Shown one piece after another: positions 9,046-17,562 of a stretch of 37,363 bases of DNA. The number at the start of each line of letters is the position of its first letter. Within the stretch, counting starts at the first letter, position 1. The translations under genes and the position numbers were made by a program. Below the pieces are notes generated by a model. That model searched no databases and was not told the origin of the DNA. It saw only the letters and a list, made by a program, of their open reading frames with translations. This DNA comes from Acidobacteriota bacterium (GTDB taxonomy: Bacteria; Acidobacteriota; Vicinamibacteria; Vicinamibacterales; CAVVIG01): the NCBI GenBank assembly GCA_003222395.1, contig QHWB01000070.1, positions 1-37,363 of the forward strand, written 5' to 3'.

Positions 9046-9270
9046 TCAGTGAATCGTTTCCTTCGGCCGTTGGTCGCGCGGTGGAGGAGAGTTGGTTCCA
9101 CGACCCTGAATTGCTAATCGAACGGCGTCGGCGACGACTGCGATGATCACCGCCAGGTAGGGCACGAGCGTCGGAACGCCGAACGCACCCAGCATGTAGA
9201 CGACAAGAAATCCAGCGATGGCGCGGACGGCCCAGCGCTGCAGGCGGCTGTCGGAGCGGCTCAGGGTCAT
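9046..9270 (-). CDS. Small membrane protein, unknown
   Basis: 74 residues. A basic N terminus (SRSDSRLQRWAVR) precedes two close hydrophobic segments ('AIAGFLVVYMLGAFGV' and 'LVPYLAVIIAVVADAVRLAI'), with a polar, proline-rich tail. No Shine-Dalgarno sequence is visible. Instead TAAACT sits six bases before the ATG on the minus strand (9277-9282), which could be a -10 box of a leaderless transcript. I do not recognise a family. The hydrophobic pattern and positive-inside arrangement support a real gene, but the short length leaves doubt. Confidence 0.55.
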   Translation of the reverse strand: MTLSRSDSRLQRWAVRAIAGFLVVYMLGAFGVPTLVPYLAVIIAVVADAVRLAIQGRGTNSPPPRDQRPKETIH

Positions 9271-9346
9271 GCGGTCAGTTTAGTCCTGCGCGAGCTCGGA
9301 TCTTCCATCAGCGACAGGGAGTCGGACTCCCAACGGCGTTCGAGTG

Positions 9347-9374
9347 TTGTTGTGACAAGGGCTACGTCTACAAT
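9347..9374 (+). promoter_or_regulatory. Candidate sigma70-type promoter for leaderless transcript
   Basis: TTGTTG (9347-9352) and TACAAT (9369-9374) are separated by 16 bases and resemble a -35/-10 pair. The GTG start codon of the next gene lies at 9381, about seven bases after the -10, so transcription would begin at or next to the start codon. No Shine-Dalgarno sequence is present in between. Inferred from spacing only. Confidence 0.4.
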
Positions 9375-9380
9375 GGTCCC

Positions 9381-9605
9381 GTGGCTTTCGACGAGGCGTT
9401 CCATGATCTGGTGCGTCGGCGTGCGACGTCTCTGGATCGATATGCGCAGTGGGAATCTACGCACCCTACCGTGCTCGGATCAGCTGCCGCCCTCGAAGCG
9501 ATCGGTGCGCTATACGAGATCCTGCCAACGGCAGTCCGCGAGCGCCCGGTCGACGCGAGCGGCGTTATCTGCCTGCACCGAATCCTGAAACACGTTTCTC
9601 GATGA
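9381..9605 (+). CDS. Small protein coupled to nucleotidyltransferase (possible antitoxin-like partner)
   Basis: 74 residues from a GTG at 9381 ('MAFDEAFHDLVRRRATSLDRYAQWES...'). It is predicted helical and has no signal peptide or metal motif. The stop codon overlaps the ATG of the following nucleotidyltransferase (ATGA at 9602-9605), so the two are translationally coupled. Two-gene units made of a small protein and a MNT/AbiEii-type nucleotidyltransferase are often toxin-antitoxin-like, but I cannot name a family for this partner. It could be a DNA-binding or HEPN-like protein too short to recognise. Confidence 0.65.
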   Translation: MAFDEAFHDLVRRRATSLDRYAQWESTHPTVLGSAAALEAIGALYEILPTAVRERPVDASGVICLHRILKHVSR

Positions 9606-10159
9606 CCGTTCTCGAGCAGGCGCTCGCCGAGATCGTCGCCCTTCTCGAGCGCCTGCAGATCGATTACATGGTGATCGGCGGAATTGCCAATGCGGTGTGG
9701 GGCGAGCCGCGTGCCACCGTCGATGTCGACGTCACGGTCGCAGTTGACGAGGACGCGATCCCGAACACCGTCGACCAAATCAGCCGACGAATTCGGCTCG
9801 CGGTCGCCGACCCAGTGGCCTTTGTCCAGGAGACCCGTGTGCTGCCGCTGGACACGCCGAATGGCGTCCGGATCGACGTCATCTTCGCGCTCCTGCCGTT
9901 CGAAATGGACGCGATTCGGCGCGCGCGCACGATCACGCTCGCCGGACGCGCCGTGCGTGTCGTCACGCCGGAGGATCTCGTGCTGATGAAGATCATTTCC
10001 GAGCGCTCGCGAGATTTGGCCGATGCGGAAGCGCTCACGCGACGCCGGATCCACGACCTTGATCGCGATTATCTCGAGCCGCGGATTCGCGACATGGCCG
10101 CGTTGCTGGAACGGCCGGAGATTCTCGATCGATGGCATCGCTGGGCGGAACGCGGTTAG
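9602..10159 (+). CDS. MNT-fold nucleotidyltransferase (AbiEii-like)
   Basis: 185 residues. After an N-terminal helix comes 'DYMVIGGIANAVWG' and then 'RATVDVDVTV': Gly26-Gly27 and the D41-x-D43 pair are the nucleotidyltransferase signature, with D92 in 'GVRIDVIFA' as the likely third carboxylate. 'VVTPEDLVLMKIISERSRDLADAEAL' is a conserved C-terminal feature of this protein type. It would transfer a nucleotide to a protein, RNA or small molecule. Its translation is coupled to the preceding small gene by a 4-base overlap. The active-site residues are intact. Role as toxin, defence component or stand-alone enzyme cannot be told from sequence. Confidence 0.82.
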   Translation: MTVLEQALAEIVALLERLQIDYMVIGGIANAVWGEPRATVDVDVTVAVDEDAIPNTVDQISRRIRLAVADPVAFVQETRVLPLDTPNGVRIDVIFALLPFEMDAIRRARTITLAGRAVRVVTPEDLVLMKIISERSRDLADAEALTRRRIHDLDRDYLEPRIRDMAALLERPEILDRWHRWAERG

Positions 10160-10242
10160 CCCCAGCGTGATTATTACGATAGCGGATTATTCGAAACCGG
10201 ACATAACCTTACACGATTTTCCGCGAAGCCGATCGGACGATC

Positions 10243-10270
10243 GAATCCCGAATCCCGAATCCCGAATCCC
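10243..10270. repeat. Four tandem copies of GAATCCC
   Basis: Four perfect 7-base units run from 10243 to 10270, between the convergent nucleotidyltransferase and MBL-hydrolase genes. No gene overlaps it. Unit length equals that of the heptamer repeats at 20904 and 34795, although the unit sequence differs. Confidence 0.9.
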
Positions 10271-10287
10271 TGGCCACGCATCGCTCA

Positions 10288-11337
10288 TCACTCCGGCCGC
10301 TCGGCGAGCTGATAGATTCTGCGCGCCGCCGCCGCATCGATCCCGACGCCGCGAATCTGAGGAAATTCTCCTGAGTACGCGGTCACGTCGACGCGCTTCG
10401 CGGCCTCTTCCGCCGACAGACCCTGTTTGCGCGAGGCGTTGACCTGATTGATGACGTCGCGCAGATACTTCTGGAACGCGTCGATCTTGGCCGTGCCCTT
10501 GAACACGACGCCGTGTCCCGGCATCACCGTGTCGAAGTTCAGCGCTTTCAACCGATCGAGCGTCGCAATCCATTCTTCCGGAAACGAATCGCCCATGTAC
10601 GAGATTTGCGATTCCATGAGATCGCCCGTACAGACGATGCGCTCCTTCGGCAGCAGCACGACGACGTCCGTGTCGGTGTGCCCGCGGCCGAGATACAGAA
10701 TCTGAATCTCGCGGCCGCCGCGGAACAGCGTCATCTTCTTGTCGATCGTCACGTTCGGCGGCGTCACCCTGGTCTCTTTCACCTGCTCGAGGTACGCGCG
10801 CGAGTTCGCGGCCTGGCGCTCGAGCGACGCCTTCTGCTGCGGATCCTTTTCTTCCGCGATCCGCTGCTTGAGCGACTCGAGCCGCGCCGGGACCGGCTGC
10901 ACGCTGTTCAAGTACGTGTACTGCTCCATCACGTTGCCGAACTCCCCGAGCAGCCGCCTCCGCGTGTTGTCGTGGCCGATCACCGGAATCGCCGGCGCGA
11001 ACACCTGATTGCCGAACGCGTGATCGTAGTGATAATGCGAATCGACGATGTAGCCGACCGGCTTGTTCGTGACCGCTTTGAGGTCTGCGACGAGCGCGCG
11101 CGCCGCCGCCGGCGTGATCTCCGAATCGACGACCATCGCCTCGTCGTCGTTCACGATGACCGGCGAGTTCGAGCCGACCGTCATCGTCCCCGACGCGGTC
11201 GCGTAGTAGATGCCGTCGACGACTTTCTCGAACCGGTGCGCGCCGCTGACGACGGGTCCTCCGCTCTGCGCCCGCGCGTCGTGCCAGAGCCAGCCGGTGA
11301 TGATCAGGACGAACAGGGCAGCGATCCCCACGCGCAT
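10288..11337 (-). CDS. Secreted MBL-fold metallo-hydrolase
   Basis: 349 residues. The ATG at 11337 has GAGAGGAG upstream on the minus strand with about six bases spacing. A signal peptide (VGIAALFVLIITGWLW, then HDARAQ) leads into a beta-lactamase-fold domain: H101-x-H103-x-D105-H106 is the dinuclear metal motif, with later ligands in 'GRGHTDTD', 'VCTGDLM' and 'MPGHG'. The helical C terminus ('DAFQKYLRDVINQVNASRKQGLSAEEAAKRVD') is seen in exported QPDE/SoxH-like MBL proteins. It is therefore a periplasmic zinc hydrolase of unknown substrate. Its start lies 14 bases after the TonB-receptor stop, so the two are probably one transcript. Confidence 0.88.
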   Translation of the reverse strand: MRVGIAALFVLIITGWLWHDARAQSGGPVVSGAHRFEKVVDGIYYATASGTMTVGSNSPVIVNDDEAMVVDSEITPAAARALVADLKAVTNKPVGYIVDSHYHYDHAFGNQVFAPAIPVIGHDNTRRRLLGEFGNVMEQYTYLNSVQPVPARLESLKQRIAEEKDPQQKASLERQAANSRAYLEQVKETRVTPPNVTIDKKMTLFRGGREIQILYLGRGHTDTDVVVLLPKERIVCTGDLMESQISYMGDSFPEEWIATLDRLKALNFDTVMPGHGVVFKGTAKIDAFQKYLRDVINQVNASRKQGLSAEEAAKRVDVTAYSGEFPQIRGVGIDAAAARRIYQLAERPE

Positions 11338-11351
11338 GCTGCGCTCCTCTC

Positions 11352-14318
11352 TTAGAACGTGATCCCGCCTCCGAAGCGTGCGACTCGAGCAGAGACGATG
11401 CCCGTTGCCAATCCGAACTGTGGGCCGGTCAGGCGGTTGATCGACGTGATGCCGCTCGCGTTGAGCGCGTTGAAGACCTGGAAGTTCAACTCGAAGAATC
11501 GGCCCTGACCGAGCCCGAATCTCTTCGTCGCCTTGATCGCGACTATCTGCACGGTCGGCGCCGTGTATTCGCCGTACTCGCCCATCCGCAGCGTCACCGA
11601 GCCCTGCCGCAGCACGGACGAAGCCGCCGAGAACTGCTGCGTCCGCTGCTCCCGCTCGCCCGACTGCGCGCGGTAGGAAGACGACAACGAAATGTCCAAC
11701 GGGAAGTTGACCGTGCCGCTCGCCCGCGCTTCCCACGTCCACGTGTCGTCGACCGCGAATCGATCGTCGTTGGGGCTCTGCGGCGTGTTTCCGTTGCCGC
11801 CCGAGCTGTTGCCCGTGATCCACCGGTGATTCTTCGTCGTCCAGAACGACGCGGCGCCGGTCCATTTCCTCGAATAGCGCTTCGTGGCCGCCACTTCGAT
11901 GCTGTGGTACGTGTCCGGCCGATCGGTCGGAGCGTTCGCCGCCTTCAGGACGTTGAACGCGGCGCCGACTTCCGAGGCGGGATACGTGTAGATGGTCACA
12001 GGACTGCCGGTGAGGCCGTCGGCGAACGTACCCGCCGCGGGAATCCACGTGTCGTACGGCCGCAGGAACTGAAGGTTGGTGTTGTAGTTGTTCAGAATCC
12101 GGTGATAGACGTAGCCTGCGCTGACGGCCACGTTCGGAATCAGCTCGCGCTCCATCCTCGTGGTGTATTCGGAGGTCGTGTTCTGTTTCAAATCCGGATT
12201 GATCACCGAGTTGATCCCGCCGGTGGCGCTGAGCGGCGTGAGCGACGGCAGCGTCGCGAGGAACTGCGGCGTGACGTCGCAGCTGGTGTCGTTGAACGTG
12301 TCGTTCCTGTACTGCGTGACCAGGCACGGGCCGGTCCACGAATAGGTTTGCGTCGCCTGGCCGTTCGGATTGAACGCGTTCGAGTACAAGTCTCCCATCG
12401 TGTCGCCGAAGATGCCGAACGAGGCTTTGGCGACCGTCTTGCCGTTGCCCGTCAGGTCCCACGCGGCGCCGACTCTGGGCACCGTGTCGACCCAGGTGAG
12501 CACGTCCTGCCTCGGATAGGTGCGCGCCGGGAAGATCGCGCTGAACTGCCCCGCCTCTTTCGTCTGCTCGGGATAGAAATTGCGATACCGCTCCCATCGC
12601 ACGCCGGCGTTCAGCGTCACGCGCCGCAACGTGTAGGTGTCGGTCACATAAACCGCCTGGCCGAGCAGCGTGTTCGTCGACGTCGCGAATGGAAAGTTGT
12701 AGACGACGATTTGCGACGGCGCGCCGCGGCTGAATCGGAGCTGATAGTCGCCGGACGCTTTGTCCTCGAGCACTCTCGTGCCGGCGTTTTCCCAGTCGTC
12801 GGTCGTGCCGATCTTGAACTGGTGCGTCCCGCCGAGGTGCGGCTCCGAAGGAATGTACGTGACGGTCGCTTTGAGCTCGTAGCGGTTCTGCGGCCGATCC
12901 TGCACCGATTCGTTCGGTCCGTACACAAGGTTGTTGCTCAACTCGATGCTGCTCGGATTCCCTTTCACGTCGGTGCCGTCCGGAAATCCGTACTGACTGA
13001 CTTGTGTGGCGGGCTGCGCGATGTAATGGGTGTGATAGCCGCCGTAGCCGTAGATCACGTCGAGGAGCAGGTTGTTGCGCGGAGCGCTCTGCATTTCTCC
13101 TTTCCACGTCTGATCGGGCTGGCGCTGGAACGTCGTCGACGGCAGCGGTCTCAGCTGGCCGGCTCCGCCCATGGTCGAATGATGTTTGACCGCGCTGAAC
13201 TGCGAGGCGATCAGCTTCGTGGTGGGCCGCACCTGATAATTCACCTTCCAATTGAACTGCGGCAGCGACTGCGCCGTCGTGCCGGGCGTCGTGCCGCCGC
13301 AGCTGGCGAACCAGCAGCCGTCGGCGTTCGGCGCCGCAACGAATCCGATCTGCCCTTGCTTGACCGACTGCTGACTGGTTCCTCCGTAGAACCACAGCCT
13401 GTCTCTCACGATGCGGCCGCCGAGATCGAAGTTGTAGTCGTAGAAGCCGGGATCGACGATCGGATTCGGATTGGTAATGCCCTGCGCGGCGAGCTCGGCG
13501 GTCACGTTGTTGCCCTGCCATTTCGGATTCTCGTACGAACCGCGCGCGCTGCCGTGGAACGCGTTGCTGCCCGACTTCATCACCGCGACCTGCGCCACGC
13601 CGGGGAAGGCGATCTCCGCGTTGTTGCCGCTGGTCTTGAACTGCGCTTCCTCGAGCGCGAACGAATTCAGGTAAACGGCCGTGTCGGCGTCGTGAGCGGT
13701 GACCGTGTTGATCCCCTCGATGTCGAGCGTCGCCTGGAGCACGACGCCGTACGTGATGATCGCCGAGCGAGATGCGAGGTTGCTGTCCCCGACGTCCGGT
13801 TTGGTCTGCATGCTGAGACCGGCGGCGAGCGGCAGCATCTCCTGCATCGTCCCGCCCATTGGAATGCTGCGCAGCTGCTCCTGCACGAGGGTCGTCTGGC
13901 CCGCGACGTTCACGGTGTCGACGACAGGACTCAGGCCCGTCACTTGCACCGTTTCCGACAGCGCACCGATCTTCATCATGGCGTCGACTCGGCCCGCGGA
14001 GCCGGTCGTCAGATGCACGTCGGTGCGGACCGACGTCTGAAAGCCCGTCAGCTCGAACGTGACGGTGTATACGCCCGGTGGAAGTTCGAGGACGCGATAG
14101 TCGCCCTCGGCGCCCGTGACCGCGCTCAACTGCGACACCTGGAGCGCGGGACTCTTCAACGTGACCGTGACGCCAGGCATTGCGGCACCGGACTCGTCGG
14201 CCACTCTGCCGACGAGGCTTGCGGATTGCGCCGACTGTCCTGCGGCGAGGCTGGGCGCGAGGCCCATGATCACGACGCCCAATCCCGCGATGATCGTCGA
14301 CGGGCGAACACGCGTCAT
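11352..14318 (-). CDS. TonB-dependent receptor, Oar/SusC-like with carboxypeptidase-regulatory domain
   Basis: 988 residues with an excellent Shine-Dalgarno sequence (AGGAGG, six bases before the ATG). A signal peptide ends at about 'LAAGQSAQ'. Residues about 33-115 form a carboxypeptidase-regulatory-like domain ('GRVADESGAAMPGVTVTL...GDYRVLELPPGVYTVTFEL'), then come the plug ('VQVTGLSPVVDTVNV...LRSIPMGG') and a long beta-barrel ending in an aromatic residue ('ARFGGGITF'), as required for outer-membrane insertion. I see no separate SusD partner, which is usual for acidobacterial Oar-like receptors. It lies downstream of a fucosidase on the same strand, suggesting uptake of released oligosaccharides. 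The ligand itself cannot be read from sequence. Confidence 0.92.
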   Translation of the reverse strand: MTRVRPSTIIAGLGVVIMGLAPSLAAGQSAQSASLVGRVADESGAAMPGVTVTLKSPALQVSQLSAVTGAEGDYRVLELPPGVYTVTFELTGFQTSVRTDVHLTTGSAGRVDAMMKIGALSETVQVTGLSPVVDTVNVAGQTTLVQEQLRSIPMGGTMQEMLPLAAGLSMQTKPDVGDSNLASRSAIITYGVVLQATLDIEGINTVTAHDADTAVYLNSFALEEAQFKTSGNNAEIAFPGVAQVAVMKSGSNAFHGSARGSYENPKWQGNNVTAELAAQGITNPNPIVDPGFYDYNFDLGGRIVRDRLWFYGGTSQQSVKQGQIGFVAAPNADGCWFASCGGTTPGTTAQSLPQFNWKVNYQVRPTTKLIASQFSAVKHHSTMGGAGQLRPLPSTTFQRQPDQTWKGEMQSAPRNNLLLDVIYGYGGYHTHYIAQPATQVSQYGFPDGTDVKGNPSSIELSNNLVYGPNESVQDRPQNRYELKATVTYIPSEPHLGGTHQFKIGTTDDWENAGTRVLEDKASGDYQLRFSRGAPSQIVVYNFPFATSTNTLLGQAVYVTDTYTLRRVTLNAGVRWERYRNFYPEQTKEAGQFSAIFPARTYPRQDVLTWVDTVPRVGAAWDLTGNGKTVAKASFGIFGDTMGDLYSNAFNPNGQATQTYSWTGPCLVTQYRNDTFNDTSCDVTPQFLATLPSLTPLSATGGINSVINPDLKQNTTSEYTTRMERELIPNVAVSAGYVYHRILNNYNTNLQFLRPYDTWIPAAGTFADGLTGSPVTIYTYPASEVGAAFNVLKAANAPTDRPDTYHSIEVAATKRYSRKWTGAASFWTTKNHRWITGNSSGGNGNTPQSPNDDRFAVDDTWTWEARASGTVNFPLDISLSSSYRAQSGEREQRTQQFSAASSVLRQGSVTLRMGEYGEYTAPTVQIVAIKATKRFGLGQGRFFELNFQVFNALNASGITSINRLTGPQFGLATGIVSARVARFGGGITF

Positions 14319-14341
14319 ATGCGTCCTCCTGACTAGATCCG

Positions 14342-14365
14342 GGGGGTTCGCCCCCGCGAACCCCC
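14342..14365. repeat. GC-rich intergenic element with 10-bp stem-loop
   Basis: GGGGGTTCGC (14342-14351) and GCGAACCCCC (14356-14365) form a perfect 10-bp stem with a CCCC loop, only 24-47 bases before the TonB-receptor start. Adjacent sequence up to about 14440 is also extremely GC-rich and contains a GGGGGCCCC block. There is no T-run. It could attenuate transcription between fucosidase and receptor or be a mobile REP-like element. Confidence 0.6.
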
Positions 14366-14485
14366 TACGCCGTCCGCTCGCGGGGGCCCCGATCCCCGCT
14401 CCGCGCCGGCGGGCGCGCCCGTGGCGCTCCTAGCGACGTGCGGCTGCGGACGTCGTCGTTGTCGCGCCCAGTTTGGTTGGCTGGA

Positions 14486-15814
14486 TCACGATTTGGCGTC
14501 GAGATCGAGCGCGACGATCGTGTCGATCGGGTCGACGACCTCCGCCGGCAGCTTGACGACGATGCCGAAATCGTGCTCGGAGAATTCCGCCGCGCGTCCC
14601 GCGCCGAGCAGTCGCGCGGAACGAACCCTGGCCCCGAGCGGCGGGATCAGCAATGCCTTCTCGGGCGCATCGAACACGTGGACGTACACGCGGTTCCCCC
14701 TGCGTGTCGTGACGCCCCACGGTTGCGGCGTCAGCGGCCCGCCGCGCGTGCCGTAGATCGCGTCGCCGTTCTTCGCGAGCCACGCGCCCATCTCGCGAAG
14801 GCGGGTGACGAATTCCGGCTGGATGCGGCCGTTCGGCATCGGCCCGACATTCAGGAGAAAGTTCGCGTTCGAGCCCGCCGCCCGCACGAGGTAACGAATC
14901 AGATCGCGGGTGGACTTGTACCGCCGGTCGGTGATGTTGAATCCCCAGGCGCCGTTCATCGTCTCGCAGGTTTCGAGCGGCAGATCGCCGACCTCCGAGT
15001 CCTTGTTGAAATCGGCCGTCTTGCCGCCCGGCAGATCCTTTTCGAACATCTGGAAGTCTTCGCCCGGAAACGGACGGCGATGGTGGTTGGCGCCGATGAG
15101 CGCCTGCGGCTGCAGCTGATGGATCAGCGCGTACGTGTGGTCGAGCCGCCAGTCGGCATCGGGCCGATCCCACCAGCCGTCGAACCAGATGCCGCCGATG
15201 TCGCCGTAGTTCGTCAACAGCTCGCGCAGCTGGCCATCCATGTAGTCGATGTACCGCGACCACTCGCCCTGCTCCGGCCGGCCGGCGTCACGTCCGGTGC
15301 GCCCGCGCGGAAAGTAATCGGCGTGATGCCAGTCGAGTTGTGAGTAGTAGAAGAACAGTTTCAGCCCCTGCCTGCGACATTCGTCGGCGAGCGCCTTCAG
15401 GACGTCTTTCTTGTACGGCGTGCGCGCGACGACATTGTAGTCGGACACTTTGGAGTCGAACATCGCGAAGCCGTCGTGATGTTTGCTCGTGATGGTGATG
15501 TATTTCATGCCCGCGGCTTTCGCGAGCGCGATCCATTCGGCCGCATCGAAGTCGGTCGGATTGAACAATGCCGGCAGCTTCTCGTAATCGGCCGCCGGAA
15601 TCCGCCGGTTGTTCATCACCCATTCACCGTCGCCGAGCACGCTGTAGACGCCCCAGTGGACAAACAGGCCGAAGCGCGCGTTCTGGAACCACTCGCGAGC
15701 CGCGAGGTTGACGACGCCTGGACGATAGGCCGGCTGCGCGCGAGTGGCGGCGGCAGCCGACAGCGCCACCGCGCACGTTCCGATCAGCAAACGGATGTGT
15801 TGGCCGACGCGCAT
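14486..15814 (-). CDS. Alpha-L-fucosidase, GH29, secreted
   Basis: 442 residues from the ATG at 15814, chosen because GAGGTG sits about six bases before it. An ATG four codons upstream would overlap that site. A signal peptide ends near 'ATRAQPAY'. The catalytic barrel shows the GH29 landmarks 'WFQNARFGLFVHWGVYS', 'ITSKHHDGFAMFDSKVSDYNV' (K111-H-H-D), 'FYYSQLDWHH' and 'GGIWFDGWW', in which D212 is the predicted nucleophile. 'NFLLNVGPMPNGRIQPEF' is also typical. A C-terminal beta domain follows. The enzyme removes alpha-linked L-fucose from glycans in the periplasm or outside. It is followed by a TonB receptor and preceded by a Gfo/Idh/MocA gene, consistent with a glycan utilisation locus. Confidence 0.93.
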   Translation of the reverse strand: MRVGQHIRLLIGTCAVALSAAAATRAQPAYRPGVVNLAAREWFQNARFGLFVHWGVYSVLGDGEWVMNNRRIPAADYEKLPALFNPTDFDAAEWIALAKAAGMKYITITSKHHDGFAMFDSKVSDYNVVARTPYKKDVLKALADECRRQGLKLFFYYSQLDWHHADYFPRGRTGRDAGRPEQGEWSRYIDYMDGQLRELLTNYGDIGGIWFDGWWDRPDADWRLDHTYALIHQLQPQALIGANHHRRPFPGEDFQMFEKDLPGGKTADFNKDSEVGDLPLETCETMNGAWGFNITDRRYKSTRDLIRYLVRAAGSNANFLLNVGPMPNGRIQPEFVTRLREMGAWLAKNGDAIYGTRGGPLTPQPWGVTTRRGNRVYVHVFDAPEKALLIPPLGARVRSARLLGAGRAAEFSEHDFGIVVKLPAEVVDPIDTIVALDLDAKS

Positions 15815-15891
15815 ATCACACCTCATGACACGGGCGCGGCAGACTATATAACGGAGTTGAAGGCGCGAGGGAGGGGCGTTAAGGGTTTCTT

Positions 15892-15923
15892 GAATCCGGC
15901 GCGACCGATGTCGCGCCGGATTC
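15892..15923 (-). terminator. Perfect 14-bp stem-loop downstream of Gfo/Idh/MocA gene
   Basis: GAATCCGGCGCGAC (15892-15905) and GTCGCGCCGGATTC (15910-15923) pair perfectly over 14 bases around a four-base loop. It begins 22 bases after the stop of the minus-strand oxidoreductase and ends about 75 bases before the fucosidase start. The downstream sequence on the minus strand (AAGAAACCC) lacks a U-tract, so termination would be non-canonical. It may instead stabilise the 3' end of the upstream mRNA. Confidence 0.55.
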
Positions 15924-15944
15924 GGGTCTTGGCGTGAACGCGGT

Positions 15945-17420
15945 TTATGTAAACGACTTCGGAATTTCGAACCCCTTCCGGTACTCGCGCGTCAGCAGCC
16001 GGTCCGCGTCCTTGTCGTCGACGAACCGCTCTTTGCTTCCGTCGAACACGAGCGCTCGTCCGACGCGGTACGAGATGTTCGCGAGGTGCGGCAGCGTCGA
16101 CGAGAGATGACCTTCCATGATGTCGCACGCGAGCAGCTTCGGATTGCCCGCGCGGATCGCGTCGATGAAGTTCTGATAGTGCGGATACTCGATCGTCGTG
16201 AGGCCCGTCGGCTCGTCGCCTTCACCGGCATGCGCATCCGATCCCGGACCCTTCTCGTTCTTCGGTCCGAAGTAGGACTGCCATTTCTTCCCTGCTTCTT
16301 CGATCCACAGCCAGCCCTTCGTGCCGTAGAAGAGATTGCCGATCCTCACGCCGGCTTCGTCGTTGGTGAAGCCGCCGCGCGTCCCGAATTCCATCACTGT
16401 TCCATCGGCGTACTCGTACATCGTCGTCTGTTCGTTCGGCGTCTCCTGCGACGACTCTCCCTCGCCGAAGTATCCGCCGACCGAACGAATCTTGACCGGG
16501 TGCTCCTGCTTCTGCAGTCCCCATCGCGCGATGTCGAACTGATGCGGTCCCTGGTTGCCGGTGTCGCCGTTGCCGTAGTCCCAGTGCCAGTGCCAGTTGT
16601 AGTGGAAGCGGTTGCGGTTGAACGGCCGCTTCGGCGCCGGGCCGAGCCACAGGTCGTAGTCGACCTTCGACAAGTACTGCTCGTCGTAGGTCGGTTCATA
16701 CGAGGTCGACGTGACGGTCAGCGCGTACTTTTCGCCGGGCGCCATCGGGCCGTCGGGGTACTTGCCAATCGAAGGGCGCGGCTTGAAGCAGAGGCCGCGC
16801 GCCATATAGACCTTGCCGAGCCCGCCGTCGTGGATCAACTTGATCGCGTCGCGAACGGCCGGCCGGCTTCGATTCATCGTGCCGACCTGCACGATGCGGT
16901 CGTAGCGCGATGCCGCCTCGACCATCCGGCGCCCCTCCCACACGGTGTGCGACGCCGGCTTCTCGACGTACACGTGCTTGCCGGCCTGCAGCGCCCAGAT
17001 GGTGGCCAGCGCGTGCCAGTGGTTCGGCGCGGCGATGACGACGGCGTCGATGTCCTTGTCGTCGAGCACGCGCCGCAAATCCTGCGCGAACTGCGGCTTG
17101 AACGTCGGCACGTCCTCCAGCCGCGGATCGTGGATGCGTTCGGCCGCCAGGTTCGCGTCGATGTCGCAGAGCGTTTTGTGCTCCACGTTCTTGAGGCGCG
17201 CGAACCCGCGCTTCAGCGCGTTGCCCTGACCGCGGATGCCGATGCTGGCGAGCACGACGCGATCGTTGGCGCCGAGAATCCGCCGGCCGACGCTCGGCGC
17301 GGCGCGAAGGCCGGAACCGAACAAATCGCCGCCGACCGCCACACCCGCCGCCGCCGCACCGATCCGTGCCGCGAACTCGCGGCGTGACAATCCATCCCGA
17401 TCGTTGTTGTCGCTCGCCAC
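15945..17420 (-). CDS. Tat-exported Gfo/Idh/MocA oxidoreductase
   Basis: 491 residues from a GTG with GGAGGAGG upstream. The Tat motif LSRREFAA (R13-R14) and hydrophobic stretch indicate export with bound NAD(P). The Rossmann part has 'VLASIGIRGQG' and the sugar-binding signature 'HVYVEKPASHT' (E153-K154-P155). 'APNHWHALAT' is typical of this exported subfamily, and the C-terminal alpha/beta domain includes 'GNGDTGNQGPHQFDIARWGL' with the substrate-proximal His. These enzymes oxidise, reduce or, through a redox cycle, hydrolyse sugars. It lies upstream of the fucosidase on the same strand. Whether it is a dehydrogenase or a glycosidase using transient oxidation is not decidable here. Confidence 0.9.
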   Translation of the reverse strand: MASDNNDRDGLSRREFAARIGAAAAGVAVGGDLFGSGLRAAPSVGRRILGANDRVVLASIGIRGQGNALKRGFARLKNVEHKTLCDIDANLAAERIHDPRLEDVPTFKPQFAQDLRRVLDDKDIDAVVIAAPNHWHALATIWALQAGKHVYVEKPASHTVWEGRRMVEAASRYDRIVQVGTMNRSRPAVRDAIKLIHDGGLGKVYMARGLCFKPRPSIGKYPDGPMAPGEKYALTVTSTSYEPTYDEQYLSKVDYDLWLGPAPKRPFNRNRFHYNWHWHWDYGNGDTGNQGPHQFDIARWGLQKQEHPVKIRSVGGYFGEGESSQETPNEQTTMYEYADGTVMEFGTRGGFTNDEAGVRIGNLFYGTKGWLWIEEAGKKWQSYFGPKNEKGPGSDAHAGEGDEPTGLTTIEYPHYQNFIDAIRAGNPKLLACDIMEGHLSSTLPHLANISYRVGRALVFDGSKERFVDDKDADRLLTREYRKGFEIPKSFT

Positions 17421-17562
17421 AAGGACCTCCTCCCGTTCCGACAGGGTTACAACGTCAAGTTACAGCAGAGTATTCCGCCGAATCAGCGACGCAGCTCCAT
17501 CTCGCAGACACAGAATACCCGAAAGCCGACACAATCGCGCGTGCTACGAGCCTTTATGCGCG

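Noticed and set aside
9352-9588. Alternative 78-codon frame overlapping the small partner of the nucleotidyltransferase
   Set aside because: Composition is serine/arginine-rich shadow-type. The GTG frame at 9381 is positioned for stop-start coupling with the next gene.
10288-13521. Apparent 1077-residue fusion of the MBL hydrolase to upstream sequence
   Set aside because: The N-terminal 700 residues are an out-of-frame reading of the TonB receptor. The signal peptide and ribosome site place the true start at 11337.
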